This document shows, one piece after another, positions 1-7,579 of a stretch of DNA of 64,000 nucleotides. Both the position numbers and the translations under genes were made by a program. A model generated the notes under the pieces. That model was not told the origin of the DNA, searched no databases, and saw only the letters and a program-made list of their open reading frames with translations. Each line of letters opens with the position of its first letter. The stretch's first letter is position 1. The DNA is from VAXT01 sp964591295 (GTDB lineage Bacteria; Actinomycetota; Thermoleophilia; Gaiellales; Gaiellaceae). The DNA is taken from NCBI GenBank assembly GCA_964591295.1, contig CAZQAG010000007.1, positions 1-64,000 on the forward strand, written 5' to 3'.

Positions 1-356
1 GCGGTCTGGTACTCGAAGATCGCCTGCAGGACGCCCTGGCTCATCTCCGGCTGGTAGGGGGTGTAGGCGGTCAGGAGCTCGCCGCGCGAGAGGACGGCAT
101 CGACGACCGCCGGCACGTAATGGTCGTAGATCCCGGCTCCTAGGAACGAGAGCTCGCGACCAGTGTCGACGTTCTTTGCGGCGAGCTCCTCGAGGTGGGC
201 GACGATCTCCTGCTCCGAGAGCGCGGGCTCGAGGTCGAGCTCGCGATCGAAGCGCACACCCTTTGGGATGTCGCGGAAGAGCTCCTCGATCGAGTCGACC
301 CCGATCGTCGCGAGCATCTCCTCGCGATCTCGCTCTGTGAGCGAGAGGAAGCTCAC
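1..356 (-). CDS. gcvPA: Glycine dehydrogenase (decarboxylating) subunit 1, N-terminal part
   Basis: Reading the minus strand from a GTG at 356 gives a protein starting VSFLSLTERDREEML and continuing with EELFRDIPKGVRFDR, LSFLGAGIYDHYVPAVV and LTAYTPYQPEMSQGVLQAIFEYQT. This is the conserved N-terminus of the alpha half of the two-subunit P-protein of the glycine cleavage system. The family forms a PLP enzyme that decarboxylates glycine and passes the aminomethyl group to lipoyl-GcvH. The first 118 codons are present and the rest lies beyond the window edge. The start overlaps the gcvH stop by 4 nt (GTGA), so gcvT, gcvH and gcvPA look translationally coupled. Only the split-subunit type has this short N-terminus; gcvPB is not in view. 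Confidence 0.9.
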   Translation of the reverse strand, partial: MSFLSLTERDREEMLATIGVDSIEELFRDIPKGVRFDRELDLEPALSEQEIVAHLEELAAKNVDTGRELSFLGAGIYDHYVPAVVDAVLSRGELLTAYTPYQPEMSQGVLQAIFEYQT

Positions 357-748
357 TGCTCGTCTACGAAGCTCTTGTAGGCCGCCGCGTCCATCAGGTC
401 GCCCGCCTCCGACGCGTCGCTCAGGCGAATGCGGATGAGCCAGCCCGCACCGTACGGGTCCTCGTTCACGGTCTCGGGCTCGGCGACGACTTTCGCGTTC
501 ACCTCGATGATCACCCCGGAAAGGGGCGCGATCACGTCGGAGACCGCCTTCACGGACTCGACCTCGCCGTACGAGGAGCCCTTCGCGATCTGGGCGCCCT
601 CCTCGGGGGGCTCGTAGTGGACGAGCTCGCCGAGTGCGTCCTGGGCGAACCAGGTGATGCCGAGCGTCGCCTCGTCCCCCTCGATGCGGGCCCAGTCGTG
701 CTCGGAGTGGTACTGCAGTTCGTCCGGGTAGCTCTCGGCAGCGGCCAC
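353..748 (-). CDS. gcvH: Glycine cleavage system H protein
   Basis: A 131-aa protein, normal size for GcvH, the lipoyl carrier that shuttles the methylamine group between the P, T and L proteins in the cytoplasm. The lipoylation site is visible as GEVESVKAVSDV with Lys67, and the C-terminus YGAGWLIRIRLSD is typical. The start is a GTG at 748 sharing its G with the gcvT stop (TAGTG). A longer upstream reading in the same frame is only the shadow of gcvT. The 3' end overlaps gcvPA by 4 nt. Confidence 0.93.
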   Translation of the reverse strand: MAAAESYPDELQYHSEHDWARIEGDEATLGITWFAQDALGELVHYEPPEEGAQIAKGSSYGEVESVKAVSDVIAPLSGVIIEVNAKVVAEPETVNEDPYGAGWLIRIRLSDASEAGDLMDAAAYKSFVDEQ

Positions 749-1797
749 TATGGCTCCTTCTTGTAGATCGGTTTCTTGACGATTTCGGCGCGCCGTTCGC
801 GGCCGCGGACGTCGATCGTAAGGCTCGTGCCCGGGTCGGAGTGCTCCGTGGCCACGTAGCCCATGCCGATCCCCTTGTCGAGCATCGGTGAGTGCGAACC
901 GGAGGTGACCTCCCCGCCCTCGGCAATCCGCATCCCCTGCCGGGGGATTCCCGGGTCCTGCATGACGAAGGCCGCGAGCTTGCGCGCCGGCCCCTCGGCC
1001 TTGACCCGGCGCAGCTCCTCGACCCCGGTGAAGTCCTTGTCGAGCGAGCAGACCCAGCCGAGACCCGCGGAGATCGCGTCGGTCTCCGGGCTGATGTCGT
1101 TCCCGTGCAGCGGGTAGCAGACCTCGAGCCGCAGCGTGTCGCGGGCGCCGAGACCCGCCGGCGTCGCGCCGCGCTCGAGCACGGCGTCCCAGAGCGACTC
1201 GGCGTCCTCGGTCATCGCCATCAGCTCGACGCCGGTCTCGCCGGTGTAGCCGGTGCGGTTGACCATGCACTCGATGCCGTCGATCTCGCCCATCGCGAAG
1301 GTGAACGCCGGCGCCTCGTCGAGCCCGAGCCGTTCCAGTGACCGCGGGCCCTGGACGGCGAGCAGCGCGTAGCGATCGGAGACGTCCCGGACGTCTGAGC
1401 CCGGCCGTTCGCGGTCTTTTACCCACTCATAGTCGGCGTCCTTATTCGAGGCGTTGACGACGAGGAGGTACCGGCCTCCTTCGAGGCGGTAGACGATCAG
1501 GTCGTCCACGATGCCGCCCTGCTCGTTCGTGAGGAGCGTGTACTGGGCGCCGCCGACTTCTAGCCGGTCGAGGTCGTTCGAGAGCAGCGACTGGAGCAGT
1601 TCGCGGGCCAGCGGGCCTTCAACCTCGATCTCGCCCATGTGCGAGACGTCGAAGACGCCGCAGTCCTCGCGGACGGCACGGTGCTCGGGGATGACCCCCT
1701 CGTATTGCACCGGCATCTCCCAGCCGGCGAAGGGCACCATGCGTGCGCCGAGGGAGACGTGGCGCTCGTAGAGCGGCGTGCGAAGGAGCGTCTGCAT
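748..1797 (-). CDS. gcvT: Aminomethyltransferase (glycine cleavage T protein)
   Basis: A 349-aa protein with GcvT hallmarks: N-terminal LYERHVSLGARMVPFAGWEMPVQY, then DVSHMGEI, GYTGETGVE and GLGARDTLRLE. It transfers the methylene group from aminomethyl-GcvH to tetrahydrofolate and releases ammonia. It is the first gene of the gcvT-gcvH-gcvPA run, with a 1-nt overlap into gcvH. The start ATG at 1797 matches the family N-terminus. About 110 nt separate it from the ftsZ stop on the same strand. I saw no glycine-riboswitch core there, only an inverted repeat at 1825-1843. Confidence 0.95.
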   Translation of the reverse strand: MQTLLRTPLYERHVSLGARMVPFAGWEMPVQYEGVIPEHRAVREDCGVFDVSHMGEIEVEGPLARELLQSLLSNDLDRLEVGGAQYTLLTNEQGGIVDDLIVYRLEGGRYLLVVNASNKDADYEWVKDRERPGSDVRDVSDRYALLAVQGPRSLERLGLDEAPAFTFAMGEIDGIECMVNRTGYTGETGVELMAMTEDAESLWDAVLERGATPAGLGARDTLRLEVCYPLHGNDISPETDAISAGLGWVCSLDKDFTGVEELRRVKAEGPARKLAAFVMQDPGIPRQGMRIAEGGEVTSGSHSPMLDKGIGMGYVATEHSDPGTSLTIDVRGRERRAEIVKKPIYKKEP

Positions 1798-1824
1798 GCG
1801 TCCCGGATGCTAATGAACCCTGGG

Positions 1825-1843
1825 GGCGGGTCTCAGACCCGCC
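1825..1843. terminator. Inverted repeat between ftsZ and gcvT
   Basis: GGCGGGTCT and AGACCCGCC form a perfect 9-bp inverted repeat around one base, downstream of ftsZ and upstream of gcvT. No T-run follows on the minus strand, so it would be a weak intrinsic terminator. It may instead be a binding palindrome; its GGGTC/GACCC core resembles the 25-bp repeat near 17803. Confidence 0.4.
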
Positions 1844-1905
1844 GGGAGGGCAGGGTCGAGGTACCGCGCCGGGCGATTCCTAAACGGGTCTCTGCGCCGG
1901 TCGGC

Positions 1906-2991
1906 TTAGGGGTCGCGCAGGAACGACGGCACTTCGAGGATGTCGTCCGGGAGCTCGAAGGCTCCCTCTTCCGCCGTCGGAGCGGAGCGCGCGGCGGCGC
2001 CCTCCTCGGCGGGCCGCTCTTCGCGGCGGCGCCGGCGATAGCGCTCCGGCCCGAAGCCGGTCGCGATCACGGTCACGCGCACCTCGTCCTTGAGGGCGTG
2101 GTCGATGACCGCGCCAAAGATGACGTTCGCATTCTGGTCGGCAGCGCCCGTCACAACCTCGGCCGCCTCGTTCACCTCGAAGAGGCCCATCTCCGGACCG
2201 CCCGTGACGTTGAGGAGGATTCCGGTCGCGCCTTCGATCGAGGCCTCGAGCAGCGGCGAGGAGACGGCCGAGCGTGCGGCCTCTCCTGCGCGGTTCTCGC
2301 CGGAGGCGATCCCGATTCCCATCAGGGCCGAGCCCGCGTCGCGCATGATCGTGCGCACGTCGGCGAAGTCGAGGTTGACGAGGCCGGGGATCGTGATCAG
2401 GTCGGTGATGCCCTGGACGCCCTGGCGTAGGACGTCGTCGGCCAGGCGGAAGGCGTCCACGATCGACGTGTCCTTGTCGACCACTTGGAGCAGTCGATCG
2501 TTCTCGATCACGATCAGCGTGTCGACGTGCTCGCGAAGATCCCGGATGCCGAGCTCGGCCTGCTCGGCGCGCTTCCGGCCCTCGAACGAGAACGGTCGCG
2601 TGACTACCCCGACGGTGATCGCTTCGAGCTCGCGCGAGATCTCGGCCACGGTCGGTGCGGCACCGGTTCCCGTGCCGCCGCCCTCGCCGGCGGTGACGAA
2701 GACCATGTCGGCGCCCTTGAGCGCCTCCTTCAGCTCGTCGCGGCTCTCGTGCGCGGCTGCCTTCCCGACCTCCGGGTTCGCGCCTGCGCCGAGGCCGCGG
2801 GTCCCATCGGTTCCGATCTGGAGCTTGACGTCGGCGTCCGTCATCAGGAGCGCCTGGGCGTCCGTGTTGACGGCGATGAACTCGCAGCCCGTGAGGCCCG
2901 CGTCGACCATGCGGTTGACGGCGTTCGAGCCGCCGCCGCCGACGCCGGCGACCTTTAGGACTGCGAGGAATTTCTGGGACGGATCGCGCAT
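1906..2991 (-). CDS. ftsZ: Cell division protein FtsZ
   Basis: A 361-aa tubulin-like GTPase that polymerises into the Z-ring. The sequence shows GVGGGGSNAVNRM near the N-terminus, the tubulin signature GEGGGTGTGAAP, and the C-terminal partner-binding peptide (DILEVPSFLRDP). An acidic/Arg-rich linker precedes that peptide. The ATG at 2991 gives the usual N-terminus (MRDPSQKFLAVLKVAG). A GTG at 2997 has a better-spaced GAGG, and a TTG at 3012 is also in frame. It ends the dcw cluster and has its own promoter upstream. No ftsA is present, as is usual in Actinobacteria. Confidence 0.97.
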   Translation of the reverse strand: MRDPSQKFLAVLKVAGVGGGGSNAVNRMVDAGLTGCEFIAVNTDAQALLMTDADVKLQIGTDGTRGLGAGANPEVGKAAAHESRDELKEALKGADMVFVTAGEGGGTGTGAAPTVAEISRELEAITVGVVTRPFSFEGRKRAEQAELGIRDLREHVDTLIVIENDRLLQVVDKDTSIVDAFRLADDVLRQGVQGITDLITIPGLVNLDFADVRTIMRDAGSALMGIGIASGENRAGEAARSAVSSPLLEASIEGATGILLNVTGGPEMGLFEVNEAAEVVTGAADQNANVIFGAVIDHALKDEVRVTVIATGFGPERYRRRRREERPAEEGAAARSAPTAEEGAFELPDDILEVPSFLRDP

Positions 2992-3007
2992 GCTCACGTT
3001 GCTAGAC

Positions 3008-3019
3008 CTCAACCTTGAG
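3008..3019. promoter_or_regulatory. CTCAAGGTTGAG palindrome in the ftsZ leader
   Basis: CTCAAGGTTGAG (minus-strand reading) is a 12-bp perfect palindrome just ahead of the candidate ftsZ starts. It lies between the predicted -10 and the coding region. It could be an operator or a leader hairpin; nothing identifies a binding protein. Confidence 0.3.
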
Positions 3020-3056
3020 TGGAGCGTAGGGTACGGGCCGGACGAAAGACCGCCCC

Positions 3057-3085
3057 AGAGTACGCGCGGTCAACCCGCATGTCAA
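3057..3085 (-). promoter_or_regulatory. ftsZ promoter
   Basis: On the minus strand TTGACA (3085-3080) is separated by exactly 17 bp from TACTCT (3062-3057), about 65 nt before the ftsZ ATG. This is a near-consensus housekeeping-sigma promoter in a GC-rich background. It suggests ftsZ is transcribed independently of the upstream dcw genes. Confidence 0.6.
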
Positions 3086-3104
3086 CGGGGCATAGACCCT
3101 CTAA

Positions 3105-3132
3105 CCCTAAAGCTCCACCTTGGACTTGAGGG
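3105..3132. other. Imperfect inverted repeat between ftsQ and ftsZ
   Basis: On the minus strand CCCTCAAGTCCA and TGGAGCTTTAGGG flank a 3-nt loop with small mismatches, right after the ftsQ stop and before the ftsZ promoter. It may end or attenuate readthrough from ftsQ, or bind a regulator. No T-run follows. Confidence 0.35.
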
Positions 3133-3137
3133 TTGCT

Positions 3138-3932
3138 TCAACCGACAACCGCTCGCTCCGCCACGCTGACGTCAACGTAGCGCGCCTCGCCTTCGACGGC
3201 AGCGAGAACCTTTCGCGCGACCGCGAGCTGCAGCGGAAGGTCGTCCGCCGAGCCGAGGCGGAGCTCCGTTCCCCCCCGCAGTACGAGCGCGAGCTCGCCG
3301 TCGACGGTGCGCGCCTCTCCCGTCTGCGCGAACAAACGCTTGTCGGCCGTGAGCGCCTGGCCGAGAACGAGCGCAGGCTCGAGTGCGGCCTCATCCGTCA
3401 GCAACTCGCCTTCGCCGGGCACAGGCGTGTCCGCCACCCAGATCCTCGGTAGCGACCATCCGGTGGGGTCGTCGAGCCTCTTGAGCACCCTCCCCCGCTC
3501 CGTCACGAGCCAGGCTTCCGACCCTCGCCGCAAGATGGCGACGGGACGCTCGGCGGAGACGACGATCCGTGCCGTGTGCGGAAATGCCCGGTCGTACGAG
3601 ATGAGGCTCACATCCGGCAGCCCCTTCAGGTGCCGATCGATCGCAGCAGCGTCGACCGAGAGCAGGCTTCGCCCCGACAGTGGGCCAAGCGCCTCGTCGA
3701 CGCGCCGGAGGACGGAGGCACGCGCACCCGTCACCTCGACCTCCCGCACCGCGAACATCGACGTCTCGCGGGCGACGAGGTAACCGCCGACCGCCAACCC
3801 GATCAGGCCAAAGCCGATGAGCAGCGACCGACCGGAGGGCAGGAAGCGAGCGATCGAGATCGGCACGCCCACGCGCCGACTCGGCAGCGCGAGAACGGAG
3901 GGTCGCGGACGTGGCTTGCGAGCCGCAGGCAC
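3138..3932 (-). CDS. ftsQ: Cell division protein FtsQ/DivIB
   Basis: A 264-aa bitopic membrane protein: a basic cytoplasmic N-terminus, one transmembrane segment at about 34-53 (LLIGFGLIGLAVGGYLV), then a POTRA-like domain (FAVREVEVTGARASVLRRV, LPDVSLISYDRAFPHTARIVV) and a beta domain. FtsQ scaffolds FtsL/FtsB and FtsW/FtsI in the divisome. Divergence is typical for this family. Its position next to ftsZ and after the mur genes supports the call. It is separated from murB by a lipoprotein gene on the opposite strand. Confidence 0.9.
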   Translation of the reverse strand: MPAARKPRPRPSVLALPSRRVGVPISIARFLPSGRSLLIGFGLIGLAVGGYLVARETSMFAVREVEVTGARASVLRRVDEALGPLSGRSLLSVDAAAIDRHLKGLPDVSLISYDRAFPHTARIVVSAERPVAILRRGSEAWLVTERGRVLKRLDDPTGWSLPRIWVADTPVPGEGELLTDEAALEPALVLGQALTADKRLFAQTGEARTVDGELALVLRGGTELRLGSADDLPLQLAVARKVLAAVEGEARYVDVSVAERAVVG

Positions 3933-4012
3933 GCAACTGAGTTCGGCGCCGCCGCCTGAAGCCCTACACCGGAAAGGGCCCGGCCAGGACGACCTGCCAT
4001 GATCCTTGCGCG

Positions 4013-4444
4013 GTGGGCATTGCGCTGCGCATCGGCGTCTTCTTCCTCATGGCGCTCGCGCTTGGCGGGTGCGAGTCGAGGAAAGCGGCCATCGAACCGC
4101 CAGTGATCGCCGAAAGCTTCACGCTGCTTCCGTGCCCGGCGAAGCCGAGGTCGATGCTCGATCTCGAAGGCTGCGCCCAACGTAGGATCCTCGAGTCGGA
4201 TCAGGCAATCAACAGGTTAGTTAGAACGATCTTCAGGAGCCGGTCGAGCGCCGCGTCGCGAGAGCGCTTCGTACGCGGCGAACGTGCATGGCTGACCTAT
4301 CGCCGAGCGGTCTGCGAAAGCCGTGCGGATGTGTATGAGGGCGGCTCTGCAGCAGGTCTCGTGTTCGTCACCTGCGTGGTCGACCGAAATCTCGCCCATC
4401 TGAGGGAACTGAGAGCCTTTGAGCGCGACCTCCGCCCGAAGTGA
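4013..4444 (+). CDS. LprI-like lipoprotein (DUF1311-type)
   Basis: A 143-aa predicted lipoprotein: GTG start, hydrophobic segment, lipobox LALGGC, then a Cys-rich helical domain with RFVRGERAWLTYRRAVCESRAD and LVFVTCVVDRNLAHLREL. This matches the lysozyme-inhibitor LprI N-terminal family, whose members have conserved Trp/Tyr and paired cysteines. LprI proteins can protect against host or competitor lysozyme; that role here is inference. The gene lies on the opposite strand inside an otherwise one-directional division cluster, between murB and ftsQ. An insertion after the cluster formed is therefore likely. Confidence 0.75.
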   Translation: MGIALRIGVFFLMALALGGCESRKAAIEPPVIAESFTLLPCPAKPRSMLDLEGCAQRRILESDQAINRLVRTIFRSRSSAASRERFVRGERAWLTYRRAVCESRADVYEGGSAAGLVFVTCVVDRNLAHLRELRAFERDLRPK

Positions 4445-4465
4445 CCTGGTTCGCCAAGGAGCGAA

Positions 4466-5347
4466 CTAGCCGACGGCCGGAAGCTCTAGTGCACCGACGA
4501 AGCGGACCTCGCGCTCTAGCTCGACGCCGAACTCCTCGCGGGCCCGGCGGCGCGCCTCGGTCATGAGCGCGAGCGCGTCTGCAGCCGTGCCCTCGCCCGC
4601 GTTCTCGATGAAGTTGGCGTGCCTCGGGGAGATCTGGGCTCCACCGATCTGATGGCCCTTGAGCCCGCAGGCCTCGAGCATCCGCCCGGCGGAGAGCTCG
4701 TGGCCGGGATTCTTAAAGACGCTCCCGAAGGTGCGCTTGTTCGTCGGCTGGGCGGCCTTCCGCTGCGCCTGGAGCTCGGCGACGGTCGCCTTGATCTCGT
4801 CGGGCGGACGCGACTCGAGCCGGAACTCGGCGCGAGCGACGATCTCGCCTGCACGCAATCCCGACCGCCGGTACTCGAGCCCGAGCTCGGCCGGTGTCCG
4901 CCACTCGGATCCGCCGGCCGTGACGACGAGCGCCCGCTCCAGGATCCCCTTCCAGTCGCCGCCGTAGGCACCGGCGTTCATCTGCACGCCTCCGCCGACG
5001 GTCCCGGGAATCGCACAGGCGAACTCGAAGCCGCCGAGTCCCGCGGCCCGAACCCGGTGCAGGCAGACGGCGTTTGCGGCCCCGCCGCCCGCGTCGAGCA
5101 ATCCGTTCTCGGCGCGAGCGTCGGCCAGCTCGCCTGCGAGCCGGAGGACGAGAGCGTCCACGCCGTCGTCGGCGACGAGGAGGTTCGAGCCGAGCCCGAT
5201 GGTGAAGACGTCTATTCCTCTCTCGGCCGCCCAGGCGAGGGCATCCCTGAGCTCCGCTTCCGTGCCCGGCTGCGCGAAGTGGCGAGCGGGGCCACCGATC
5301 CCGACAGTGGTCAGGCGTCCGAGCGGGACGTTCTCCTCGATCTTCAT
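4466..5347 (-). CDS. murB: UDP-N-acetylenolpyruvoylglucosamine reductase
   Basis: A 293-aa flavoenzyme reducing UDP-GlcNAc-enolpyruvate to UDP-MurNAc with NADPH. Visible are the FAD-binding part (VFTIGLGSNLLVADDGVD, ACAIPGTVGGGVQMNAGAYG) and the substrate domain with the catalytic Ser in RTFGSVFKNP and the Glu-containing HANFIENAG. Length fits the short (type II) MurB. The ATG overlaps the murC stop by 4 nt (ATGA), so translation is probably coupled. Confidence 0.96.
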   Translation of the reverse strand: MKIEENVPLGRLTTVGIGGPARHFAQPGTEAELRDALAWAAERGIDVFTIGLGSNLLVADDGVDALVLRLAGELADARAENGLLDAGGGAANAVCLHRVRAAGLGGFEFACAIPGTVGGGVQMNAGAYGGDWKGILERALVVTAGGSEWRTPAELGLEYRRSGLRAGEIVARAEFRLESRPPDEIKATVAELQAQRKAAQPTNKRTFGSVFKNPGHELSAGRMLEACGLKGHQIGGAQISPRHANFIENAGEGTAADALALMTEARRRAREEFGVELEREVRFVGALELPAVG

Positions 5348-6528
5348 GCGAGCTTCTCGAGCAGAAGCGGAACGGCGCGGTCGACGTCGCCTGCGCCCAC
5401 GGTCAACGCGACGTCACCGGGTCGTGCATGGCGGGCGACGAACCTCGCTCCGTCCTCGATGCTCGGCGTCCAGCCGACGGTCATGCCGGGACGCGCATCG
5501 GCGACTGCGTCGACGACCAGCTTGCCGCTCACACCGTCGATCGGCTCCTCCCGGGCTCGGTAGATCTCCGTGACCGCCACGACGTCGGCGGCAATGAGCG
5601 CCGCACCCAACTCGTGCGCCAAGTGGCGGGTGCGCGAATAGAGATGCGGCTGGAAAAGCACGAGCACCCGGCCCCCGTCGCGCACAGCGGAGATCGTGGC
5701 GGCAATCTCGGCCGGATGGTGCGCGTAGTCGTCCAGCACCGTCACTCCGCCAGCCTCGCCTCGACGCTCGAGGCGGCGCCCGGCGCCCGTGAACGCCGCG
5801 AGGTGCGGGCCTGCTTCCTCGGGAGACACGCCGGCGAGCTCGAGCGCGGCGAGCGCCGCGGCGGCGTTGCGAAGATTGTGCTCCCCGGGCACGGCCAACT
5901 CGAGGTCGGCAGGCGCGAGCTTGTCGCCACGAACGACCTCCGGAACCTCGGCGAGCCAGCGCTCGAACAGCTGCTCCACCTCGGCGCGCGACGCAAACTC
6001 CGAGTGGTGATCGAGGTCGACGTTCGTGACGACCGCGATCTGCGGCCGGAGCTGCTCGATCGTTCGGTCTGATTCGTCGCCCTCGACGACGAGCCACCCT
6101 GATCCCGCCCGCGCGTTTCCGCCGAGCTGCGGGATCTCGCCGCCGATCATGAACGCGGGATCCCGGCCGAGGCGGTCGAGCACAAAGGCGATCATCGCCG
6201 CCGTTGTCGTCTTCCCGTGCGCGCCCGCGACCACGATCGAGTCCTGCTGCGAGACGAGCTCGGCCAGAAACCCCGCGCGACTCAAGCCCTGAACCTGGCC
6301 GGCAAAGGCCGTCGAGACGACGGCCTCGAAGCCGTCCGGCGCAGCCTCCACCTCATCCGAGACGATGACGGGAATCCCGGCCGCGCGGACGTGCTCGAGG
6401 TACGGCGTCTCGTACCGGTCCCAGCCGGCGACCTCGGCTCCCCAGGCCTTCGCGAGCAACGCATACCCCGACAGGCCGGCCCCGCCGATGCCGACGAACC
6501 AGAGCCGTCGGTCAGCCAGCGAGGGCAA
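5344..6528 (-). CDS. murC: UDP-N-acetylmuramate--L-alanine ligase
   Basis: A 394-aa Mur ligase adding L-Ala to UDP-MurNAc. It has the N-terminal Rossmann motif GIGGAGLSGYA, the ATP loop VVAGAHGKTTTAAM, and the C-terminal DDYAHHP and FQPHLYSRT motifs that mark MurC. I chose the TTG at 6528: GGAGG lies 6 nt upstream and the reading starts LPSLADRRLWFVG. An upstream in-frame ATG at 6570 would overlap murG by 59 nt and adds a non-family N-terminus. It overlaps the end of murG by 17 nt and murB by 4 nt. Confidence 0.95.
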   Translation of the reverse strand: MPSLADRRLWFVGIGGAGLSGYALLAKAWGAEVAGWDRYETPYLEHVRAAGIPVIVSDEVEAAPDGFEAVVSTAFAGQVQGLSRAGFLAELVSQQDSIVVAGAHGKTTTAAMIAFVLDRLGRDPAFMIGGEIPQLGGNARAGSGWLVVEGDESDRTIEQLRPQIAVVTNVDLDHHSEFASRAEVEQLFERWLAEVPEVVRGDKLAPADLELAVPGEHNLRNAAAALAALELAGVSPEEAGPHLAAFTGAGRRLERRGEAGGVTVLDDYAHHPAEIAATISAVRDGGRVLVLFQPHLYSRTRHLAHELGAALIAADVVAVTEIYRAREEPIDGVSGKLVVDAVADARPGMTVGWTPSIEDGARFVARHARPGDVALTVGAGDVDRAVPLLLEKLA

Positions 6529-7579
6529 TGAGCTCCTCCGCGATCTGCCCGGCGGCGTCGGGCCGGGCAACGCGCTTCATCGCAGCGCCCATCTCCTTCA
6601 GGCGATCGGCGTCCCCCAGCAGAGAGCGCGCGAGATCGGGGACGCGCCCAAGCTCGGTCTCCGGAACAGTGATCGCGCCCCCTGTCCGTTCGAAGAAGAC
6701 CGCGTTTTTCGCCTGGTGATCCGCGGTCGCAAACGGATACGGCACGAGGATGGCCGGCTTTCCGGCGGCGGCAACCTCCCACACCGACCCTCCCGCACGC
6801 GCAACAACGAGGTCGGCTGCGGCGACTGCGGCCCCGAACTCGTCTGTGAACGGCAGCAGCTTGTAGTCGTCACGGGTGATGCGCGCGCGAAGACGCTCGT
6901 AGTCGCGCTCGCCGCTCAGGTGGAGGACGGCCGGCCCCGTCTCGCCGAAGGTCTCCGCCACGAGGTCGTTGAGGCTCGCAGCTCCCTGGCTTCCGCCGAA
7001 GACGAGGAGCACGGGCGCACGTGGCGGCAGATCGAAGGCGCGACGGCCCTCGGCGCGCGAGGGTGCGCGGTTCCGAGCAGGGATGGGCCGGCCGGTGACC
7101 CGGTATTTGGGCCCGTCGCGACCCTCGATCGGGAACGAGAGGAAGATGCGTCGCGCAAAGGGCGCCGCGAGCCGGTTCGCAAGCCCGAGGTGCGCGTCGG
7201 CCTCCATGAGTGCCGTCGGAATGCCCATCCGGGACGCGGCGTAGACCATCGGCCCCGCCACATAACCCCCACCGCCGAGCACGACATCGGGCTCCCGTTC
7301 TCTCAGGATCCGCCGGCAGGCCCGTGGAGCGCGCAGGGCTCGAGCGACTGCGCGCCCGAGTGCAGGCGTCGGTCGGCGAGGCAGCCCGGAGATCCGGAAC
7401 GTGTCGAGCTGGAAGCCCGCCTCAGGAACGAGCCGCGCCTCGATGCGATCCGGCGACCCGGCGAAGGTCACCTCGGCGCCGCGTGCCGCGAGCGCCTCCG
7501 CGACCGCGAGCGACGGCAGCACGTGGCCGGCTGTTCCCCCGGCTGCGATCAGGCACCTGAGCTCGTGCGTTTCCACCAT
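6512..7579 (-). CDS. murG: UDP-GlcNAc:lipid I N-acetylglucosaminyltransferase
   Basis: A 355-aa GT-B glycosyltransferase that converts lipid I to lipid II at the inner face of the membrane. It shows the glycine loop IAAGGTAGHVLPSLAVAEAL, FGGSQGAASLN, and the donor-binding ARAGGSVWEVAAAGKPAILVP followed by ADHQAKNA. The ATG at 7579 (or GTG at 7576, better spaced from AGGA) gives the normal N-terminus. Either start lies inside ftsW coding sequence, so the first ~157 nt are read in two frames. Confidence 0.95.
   Translation of the reverse strand: MVETHELRCLIAAGGTAGHVLPSLAVAEALAARGAEVTFAGSPDRIEARLVPEAGFQLDTFRISGLPRRPTPALGRAVARALRAPRACRRILREREPDVVLGGGGYVAGPMVYAASRMGIPTALMEADAHLGLANRLAAPFARRIFLSFPIEGRDGPKYRVTGRPIPARNRAPSRAEGRRAFDLPPRAPVLLVFGGSQGAASLNDLVAETFGETGPAVLHLSGERDYERLRARITRDDYKLLPFTDEFGAAVAAADLVVARAGGSVWEVAAAGKPAILVPYPFATADHQAKNAVFFERTGGAITVPETELGRVPDLARSLLGDADRLKEMGAAMKRVARPDAAGQIAEELIALAG

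Noticed and set aside
1798..1905. Glycine riboswitch ahead of gcvT
   Set aside because: The gap is only about 108 nt and I could not find the conserved aptamer core; only a simple inverted repeat is visible.
1639..2430. Long plus-strand frame over gcvT/ftsZ
   Set aside because: It is the antisense shadow of two clear genes with an Arg/Asp-rich composition.
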